Shown piece by piece: positions 5,151 through 5,404 of a stretch of 5,404 bases of DNA. The stretch comes from Pseudoxanthomonas sp. (GTDB lineage: Bacteria > Pseudomonadota > Gammaproteobacteria > Xanthomonadales > Xanthomonadaceae). Both the position numbers and the translations under genes were made by a program. Positions within the stretch are counted from its first letter, which is position 1. Each line of letters begins with the position of its first letter. The notes beneath the pieces were generated by a model that saw only the letters and a list, made by a program, of their open reading frames with translations, was not told where the DNA came from and searched no databases. The stretch is taken from positions 1-5,404 of the forward strand of contig JAJAZJ010000204.1 in the NCBI GenBank assembly GCA_026785795.1, in the 5' to 3' direction.

Positions 5151-5404
5151 ATGCGTTTCAGTCTGCAACGCGAAGCACTGCTGAAACCGTTGACCCAGGT
5201 GGTCAACGTAGTCGAACGTCGGCAGACATTGCCGGTATTGGCCAACTTCCTGGTCCAGGTCCAGAACGGGCAGCTGTCGCTGACCGGTACCGACCTGGAG
5301 GTTGAAATGGTCGCCCGCAGCGCGGTGGATGATGCCCAGGACGGCGAAACCACCATCCCGGCCCGCAAGTTGTTTGACATCGTCCGGGCGCTGCCCGACG
5401 GCAG
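5151..5404 (+). CDS. dnaN: DNA polymerase III beta subunit (sliding clamp), 3' end missing
   Basis: DnaN forms the ring-shaped dimer that tethers DNA polymerase III to DNA. Only 84 codons and two bases are present, covering most of the first of three clamp domains. They match the family closely: MRFSLQREALLKPLTQVV at the start, then RRQTLPVLANFLVQV (23-37, with Arg24 as in E. coli), LSLTGTDLEVEMVAR (42-56) and TIPARKLFDIVRALPDG (68-84). The family length is about 366 residues, so more than three quarters lies beyond the window. The ATG at 5151 matches the family start directly. It follows dnaA in the same direction across the putative origin, as in many bacteria, and may have its own promoter in the AT-rich segment. 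Confidence 0.97.
   Translation, partial: MRFSLQREALLKPLTQVVNVVERRQTLPVLANFLVQVQNGQLSLTGTDLEVEMVARSAVDDAQDGETTIPARKLFDIVRALPDG

Overview
The window is the replication-origin neighbourhood of a GC-rich gammaproteobacterium. The gene order is mnmE - yidC - rnpA - rpmH on the minus strand, diverging from dnaA - dnaN on the plus strand. As far as I can recall the family sequences, the DnaA and RnpA proteins read like those of Xanthomonadaceae (Lysobacteraceae: Xanthomonas, Xylella, Stenotrophomonas, Pseudoxanthomonas and relatives). I cannot name the genus from the sequence alone.

Left arm (minus strand). A cluster for translation and membrane biogenesis reads leftwards from a strong sigma70-type promoter at 3404-3432. 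It starts with rpmH (ribosomal protein L34, complete). After a hairpin with a T-run comes rnpA (RNase P protein, complete, GTG start), then yidC (membrane insertase, complete). An intrinsic terminator with a GCAA tetraloop follows, then mnmE (tRNA-modifying GTPase), cut off by the window start after 306 codons. The small yidD gene that often lies between rnpA and yidC is absent.

Right arm (plus strand). dnaA (initiator ATPase, complete, 437 residues from the preferred ATG) is followed by a 226-base intergenic region with the marks of oriC. These are one perfect consensus DnaA box, a one-mismatch box in opposite orientation, a 10-bp palindrome between them, and an AT-rich stretch (25 of 31 bases A/T) just before dnaN. 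dnaN (sliding clamp) is cut off after 84 codons. The 244-base rpmH-dnaA gap carries the rpmH promoter, two adjacent inverted repeats and a possible dnaA -10 element, but no recognisable DnaA box.

How the parts fit together: DnaA binds the boxes downstream of its own gene and melts the AT-rich DNA, and DnaN clamps the polymerase that is then loaded. The leftward cluster supplies L34, the RNase P protein, the YidC insertase and a tRNA-modifying enzyme. Terminator-like hairpins directly before rnpA and mnmE suggest stepwise lowering of expression along it.

I found no undescribed multi-gene system. The points most worth a second look are a cluster of non-conservative substitutions in the MnmE GTPase domain near the window edge, the two terminator hairpins abutting start codons, and the geometry of the putative origin.
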